Below, in pieces: positions 60,629 to 64,000 of a stretch of DNA of 64,000 bases. Source of the stretch: Caballeronia novacaledonica (GTDB lineage Bacteria; Pseudomonadota; Gammaproteobacteria; Burkholderiales; Burkholderiaceae); NCBI RefSeq assembly GCF_900258035.1, contig NZ_OGTP01000004.1, positions 300,107 to 364,106 on the forward strand, read 5' to 3'. Under the pieces are notes generated by a model, which worked only from the letters and a program-made list of their open reading frames with translations, was not told the origin of the DNA and made no database searches. The position numbers and the translations under genes were made by a program. Each line of letters opens with the position of its first letter. Position 1 is the stretch's first letter.

Positions 60629-60719
60629 TTCCTGACAGGTTGACATGCAATGATGCGATTATGCCTGTCGTCACCTCAGCGCACATTTTTTCGTTCCTTC
60701 CCACGCCAGAGTCTCCACC

Positions 60720-61163
60720 ATGCGCCGCATTGCAGTCCGTCACTCGCCCATTCATGGTCGCGGTGTGTTCGCCGCAGCGAATATCTCCGTTGGTGATCCG
60801 ATCCTCGAGTACAAAGGCGAGATCATCTCGGCGCAAGAGGCGCAGCGCCGATATGAACGGTCGACCGCAGAAGACGGGCATACCTTCTTCTTTGGGCTCG
60901 ACGACGGACGCATGATCGATGGCGCACAAGGCGGCAACTCCGCGCGTTGGATCAATCACAGTTGCGCGCCCAACTGTGAAGCCGAACAGGAGGGCGACCG
61001 GATCTTCATCCGGGCGACACGCAAGATTAAAGAGGGCGCAGAGGTCTTCATTGACTACGCGCTTGATGTCGAAGGGCGCCGAACAGCGGCGCTCAAGCGC
61101 CTTTACGCATGTCGGTGCGGCGCTCGCCGCTGTCGAGGCACGATGCTGGATGCGCGTGAGTAG
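60720..61163 (+). CDS. SET-domain protein lysine methyltransferase
   Basis: A 147-residue minimal SET enzyme. Motifs in order are HGRGVFA (12-18), GHTFFFGLDDGRMIDG, the SAM-binding NHSCAPNC (79-86) and the catalytic-tyrosine strand IDYALD (Tyr113). A post-SET cluster CRCGARRC (Cys131, 133, 138) with Cys82 can bind one zinc, as in SUV39/DIM-5 enzymes. SET proteins mono- to trimethylate lysines using SAM. It has no targeting domain. The HU gene, the basic-tailed KfrA and a basic small protein are immediate neighbours and obvious candidate substrates, which is inference. Confidence 0.9.
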   Translation: MRRIAVRHSPIHGRGVFAAANISVGDPILEYKGEIISAQEAQRRYERSTAEDGHTFFFGLDDGRMIDGAQGGNSARWINHSCAPNCEAEQEGDRIFIRATRKIKEGAEVFIDYALDVEGRRTAALKRLYACRCGARRCRGTMLDARE

Positions 61164-61302
61164 CGTACTTGTTGTGAGGCGCACCTGGCACACGGTGGTC
61201 CATGAAAAGGCCGTCGAAAGCCACCAGCGACCGCTTCCTCGACGCGTTGAAATGGATTAGCCTAATCGCTCTTCATCGACGACATTCCTGAGCACGACGA
61301 CG

Positions 61303-62205
61303 ATGCCGCAAAGCATGCAACAGCTCGATATATTTGCCGACAGCCGCGACGTGGTGCTGCGCAATGACGTCGTGGAGCAATTGCAGCGTCGCCATGCGGT
61401 GGACGCGCGAGCCTCATTGACGCAACTCGCCAGCGAATACCCTGAAGACAGCGTGCTGCCTGCGATGACGGTGCTTGTTCGCGAACTTGAGAACGGTTCA
61501 AGCCTTCCACTGACCGACCACGCGGAATTGGCCGCGGTCCGGCGACACCTCGAGGAGGATGTGATGCCCGCCGTCCAACGGGTGATGCCCGCACAGGACG
61601 CTCATGCGTGGTCGACGCCGTGCTGGCGCTCGCTCGCCCAGCGTGCTGCATCGCTGGTGTTTTGTGGGACCCACACCGAAAGTCACGCCGCGCCGCTATG
61701 GCTTCGCGCAGGGGGCTGGGCGGCGGCCACTGAAGCCGTCAATACAATCGATTCGTGGTGGCGCATCCCGTCGCCACTCGCCTGGATGACCGAAGCACGC
61801 TATCGAGCGGGCGGTCTCGATGCGGCGTGGCCGCTATTTGCAGAATTGGCGTGGCTGGCACCGTCACGGTTTGCCGCATTGGTTGGCGCGCTTCGCGACG
61901 CGTCGCTCGATGCGCTGCGTCAGCGCTTCGATGCTGACTTTTCCGGTACAGGCGAAATCGAGGACTATGTGTGGTTCTCAGCCTGGCTGCTGATAGTCAA
62001 GCCAGCGCTCGCAGGTCGGCTGGCCGAGGCTCGCGTGCAGCGAGATTTGCCGGCCTCGCGCGCCACGGCCTTGCTCGGGGAGATTTTGCGTCGTGAACAT
62101 GAAGGCGACCAGCACGAACTGATCGCCCTTCGCCAAGAACTTAGCCGCCTGCATACGGGTCTGTTTGACGCGTACATGGCAACGCGCAAAGTGCTGCATC
62201 GGTGA
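61303..62205 (+). CDS. Hypothetical 300-residue helical protein
   Basis: The protein starts MPQSMQQLDIFADSRDVVLR and is rich in Ala, Leu and Trp. Helical repeat-like segments include DARASLTQLASEYPEDSVLP, WLRAGGWAAATEAV, YRAGGLDAAWPLFAELAWLAP and the C-terminal helix QELSRLHTGLFDAYMATRKVLHR. The pattern resembles TPR/helical-repeat scaffolds, without membrane segments or a signal peptide. I do not recognise the family. It follows the SET gene after 139 bases on the same strand and may be cotranscribed. Confidence 0.72.
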   Translation: MPQSMQQLDIFADSRDVVLRNDVVEQLQRRHAVDARASLTQLASEYPEDSVLPAMTVLVRELENGSSLPLTDHAELAAVRRHLEEDVMPAVQRVMPAQDAHAWSTPCWRSLAQRAASLVFCGTHTESHAAPLWLRAGGWAAATEAVNTIDSWWRIPSPLAWMTEARYRAGGLDAAWPLFAELAWLAPSRFAALVGALRDASLDALRQRFDADFSGTGEIEDYVWFSAWLLIVKPALAGRLAEARVQRDLPASRATALLGEILRREHEGDQHELIALRQELSRLHTGLFDAYMATRKVLHR

Positions 62206-62980
62206 CCTGGGCCGTTTATGTCACCGGCTTTTTTGCTTCCGAATTGCGGCTGCCAATGCAATGCGGGGCGGAAAAACAAAAGCGCGCACAGGTGCTGCTG
62301 GCAGCGCTGTGGCGGCGTGCCTGATCACTTGCGAGTTCAGAGTATCTTTCGGACCAATCGGATCAGCCGAATTCGGTGCGGTGCACCCTTCGGCCGCACT
62401 TGGGTGCCGCTGCTTCAAGGACTTGATCAGGTGCGCAAACCCTCGTAGTCCGTGCGGTGATGTCAAAGGTTCCAATGCGGTTGTGCGTAGCAGTCGAAGG
62501 GCTATAGTAGCAAATCGAGTGTTGCTCTTTCGACGTGCAACTCCTTGGCTGATGCAGGTGGGGCGGCAGCCGAAGTTCGAGGTCGTCGTTCAAACGTGTG
62601 ATTTCGGGTGTGGCCCTGAGCCGCTCGAACGAGTTACCCCCGAGCGACCGTGACTCGCCCGGCGTGGACAGTGGGCGCGGCGCGTAAAATACCAATGAGC
62701 CACCTCGGGGACGGACTTGGATCAAAGCCGACCTGCGGGCGGTCGGAAATCCGCTAGGACATACGGACCATAGCGCTTAAAAACCGGAGAGACTTGGCTG
62801 TACGGGATCGTCCATCTGCGGGTGAGGGCTGCGCACCGTCGAAAGCATGTCGAGGTTGGCGAAGTGTCTCGAGAAAGAGGCGGGAGGTGTGCGACGGTGG
62901 TTCATCGCATATTCTTCTCGGCCTTCGATGCACGCTCTCAACATTGACGACCGATTGGCCCTCTCCCTTCAAAGAGACTC
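62206..62980. other. Long intergenic region, no gene supported
   Basis: About 775 bases between the helical protein and the DUF1016 gene. Several frames of 70-160 codons are open on both strands but overlap each other, lack ribosome-binding sites and show no family motif. No tRNA or clear repeat was found. It may contain worn-out mobile-element flank. Confidence 0.4.
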
Positions 62981-63436
62981 GTGGAAACGAAAAAGATGAC
63001 CGATGTGCCTCTGCCTGAAGGCGCCTACAGAGACGCGCTCAGCGATGTGGTCGCGCTCCTTGAAGACGGTCGGCGGGAGGCGGCGAGGAGCATCAACGCA
63101 CTGATGACGGCGACATATTGGTTGGTCGGCCGTCGGATCGTTGAATCGGAGCAGGGTGGGCAGGGGCGCGCGACGTATGGACAGGCGCTCTTGCAACGCC
63201 TGTCAACAGATCTGACGAAGCAGTTTGGAAGGGGCTTCGGTGCTGACAATCTGGAACTGATGCGCCTCTTCTACCAGAGCTATCCCCCAAGCGAGACTTC
63301 CGAATCGGTGATTCGGAAATCTCCGACCCGCGTTTCTCGAGCAAAATCCGAATCACCGATTCGGAAATTTTCGCTTCAGCAGTTGGCGGAGCGTTTTCCC
63401 CTGTCTTGGACGCATTACGTGCGACTGATGCGGTAA
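62981..63436 (+). pseudogene. DUF1016 (YhcG-type PDDEXK nuclease) gene, 3' part lost next to IS3
   Basis: The frame encodes the DUF1016 N-terminal domain: REAARSINALMTATYWLVGRRIVESEQGG, YGQALLQRLSTDLTKQFGRGF, NLELMRLFYQSYP and FPLSWTHYVRLMR, then a TAA at 63434. In full-length YhcG proteins this point is followed by roughly 200 more residues including the PDDEXK nuclease domain. Instead an IS3-type element begins. GTG at 62981 or ATG at 62996 may be the start. YhcG proteins are linked to restriction-modification and DNA processing. Confidence 0.78.
63300..63364. repeat. 17-base inverted repeat inside the DUF1016 linker
   Basis: CCGAATCGGTGATTCGG (63300-63316) and CCGAATCACCGATTCGG (63348-63364) are exact reverse complements, 31 bases apart. 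Each is itself nearly self-complementary, and both continue with AAAT. They encode repeated SES-[VP]-IRK segments of the linker before the FPLSW motif. Confidence 0.75.
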
Positions 63437-64000
63437 TCCCCCCGCTAATAACGCGGGTCAGAAGTAGACTATGCTGCGGCAGTGAGCCGCTGTTTTGGCG
63501 TCACGCCTCCAAGGCCCATGTTAGGGCGCTCGTGATTGTATTGCCACATCCATTCGGTCGCGAAGTGCTGCACGTGTGCGAGGTCATCCCAGTGGTATTG
63601 CGACAGCCATTCATACCGCACCGTCCGGTTGAACCGCTCCACATAGGCGTTCTGTTGCGGCTTGCCGGGCTGGATGTAGTTCAGCGCGATACCACGCGTC
63701 ATCGCCCATTGCGTGATCGCCTCACTCAGGTATTCAGGACCGTTATCGCACCGTATCGCCATCGGCCTTCCTCGCCAGCCGATAATCTGATCGAGCGCCC
63801 GTATGACACGCGCCGAGGGGAGCGAGAAGTCGACCTCGATGCCCAGTGCCTCCCGGTTGAAGTCATCGATCACGTTGAGCAGCCGGATACTGCGGCCGTC
63901 CTTCAATTGGTCGTGCATGAAGTCCATCGACCACACCGCATTCATCGACAACGGCACAACCAAGGGCTGCGGCGCTTGCCGTACCAGCCGCTTGCGCGGC
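63435..64000 (-). mobile_element. IS3-family element, partial (continues beyond window)
   Basis: The DNA switches from DUF1016 coding to IS3-type sequence at about 63435. A short CCCGC-TAATAA-GCGGG-like stem lies near 63440-63460, then the transposase gene reads in from the right. The exact terminal repeat cannot be fixed because the other end is outside the window. Confidence 0.65.
63469..64000 (-). CDS. IS3-family transposase OrfB, C-terminal part
   Basis: The frame is open to the window edge, where it reads [26 protein letters not shown]. It carries the integrase-core triad: Asp in [10 protein letters not shown], Asp in [13 protein letters not shown] and Glu in [15 protein letters not shown], ending with [19 protein letters not shown]. 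OrfB is normally made by frameshifting from OrfA, which lies outside the window. Confidence 0.92.
   Translation of the reverse strand, partial: PRKRLVRQAPQPLVVPLSMNAVWSMDFMHDQLKDGRSIRLLNVIDDFNREALGIEVDFSLPSARVIRALDQIIGWRGRPMAIRCDNGPEYLSEAITQWAMTRGIALNYIQPGKPQQNAYVERFNRTVRYEWLSQYHWDDLAHVQHFATEWMWQYNHERPNMGLGGVTPKQRLTAAA

Noticed and set aside
62165..62725. Overlapping open frames of 120-160 codons in the gap before the DUF1016 gene.
   Set aside because: No start signals or recognisable domains. A hint of IS-flank-like sequence was too vague to call.
63300..63364. A short CRISPR-like repeat.
   Set aside because: Only two copies in inverted orientation within a coding frame, with no spacers or cas genes.

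Overview
The window looks like a large accessory replicon (chromid or megaplasmid) of a Burkholderiaceae bacterium, probably Caballeronia, Paraburkholderia or Burkholderia. The reasons are the high-GC coding style, the OmpC-type Burkholderia porins, the density of catabolic operons with MFS/ABC transporters and one-component regulators, and a KfrA/HU plasmid-maintenance type block. No rRNA, tRNA or CRISPR array was seen.

Region 1 (1-13785). The N-terminal part of a membrane MHYT-GGDEF diguanylate cyclase is followed by an NTF2-fold protein divergent from a MarR regulator, then a stand-alone IscS. Next comes a long + strand operon: flavin reductase, HpaB-type flavin monooxygenase, cupin, amidase, periplasmic binding protein, DUF2848 protein and a complete branched-chain-amino-acid-type (HAAT) ABC importer. 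The operon appears to import and oxidise/deamidate an unidentified aromatic or heterocyclic compound.

Region 2 (14142-28817). A second catabolic block holds a BKACE (DUF849) enzyme, two MFS carriers, a GntR/FCD regulator, thiolase, porin, quinone oxidoreductase, an AraC regulator, an RBBP9-like hydrolase and a TauD-type dioxygenase. Several of its promoters carry a common ATGTCGACAT-type palindrome, so it looks like one GntR regulon. It adjoins glaH-lhgO, the glutarate hydroxylase / L-2-hydroxyglutarate oxidase pair, with a divergent LysR gene.

Region 3 (29021-35564). An IclR regulator is divergent from a Rieske oxygenase, SDR dehydrogenase, phthalate-dioxygenase-type reductase, MFS carrier and porin. 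This is an aromatic-acid uptake and dihydroxylation unit.

Region 4 (35565-40755) is a scar zone: a tyrosine recombinase with a dif-like inverted repeat upstream, an MFS gene, a DUF3562 gene broken by one stop codon, a mosaic of gene fragments and a DUF3047 protein. Region 5 (40824-54890) is a mirror-image pair of beta-galactoside loci (GH35, two GH42, CUT1 ABC importer, two binding proteins, two LacI regulators). The two divergent promoter regions carry the same TTAAGCGCTTAA operator. The ATPase gene of the importer has lost its catalytic centre by an internal deletion.

Region 6 (54990-64000) starts with small gene remnants and an IS6-family element. A maintenance-like block follows: a second tyrosine recombinase of the same family as the first, kfrA, a ribbon-helix-helix protein, HU, a small hypothetical protein, a SET-domain lysine methyltransferase and a conserved-looking 300-residue protein. 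The HU-SET neighbourhood is the most intriguing candidate for an undescribed system, namely methylation of a bacterial chromatin protein. The window ends in a DUF1016 (YhcG) nuclease gene cut short beside an IS3-family transposase.
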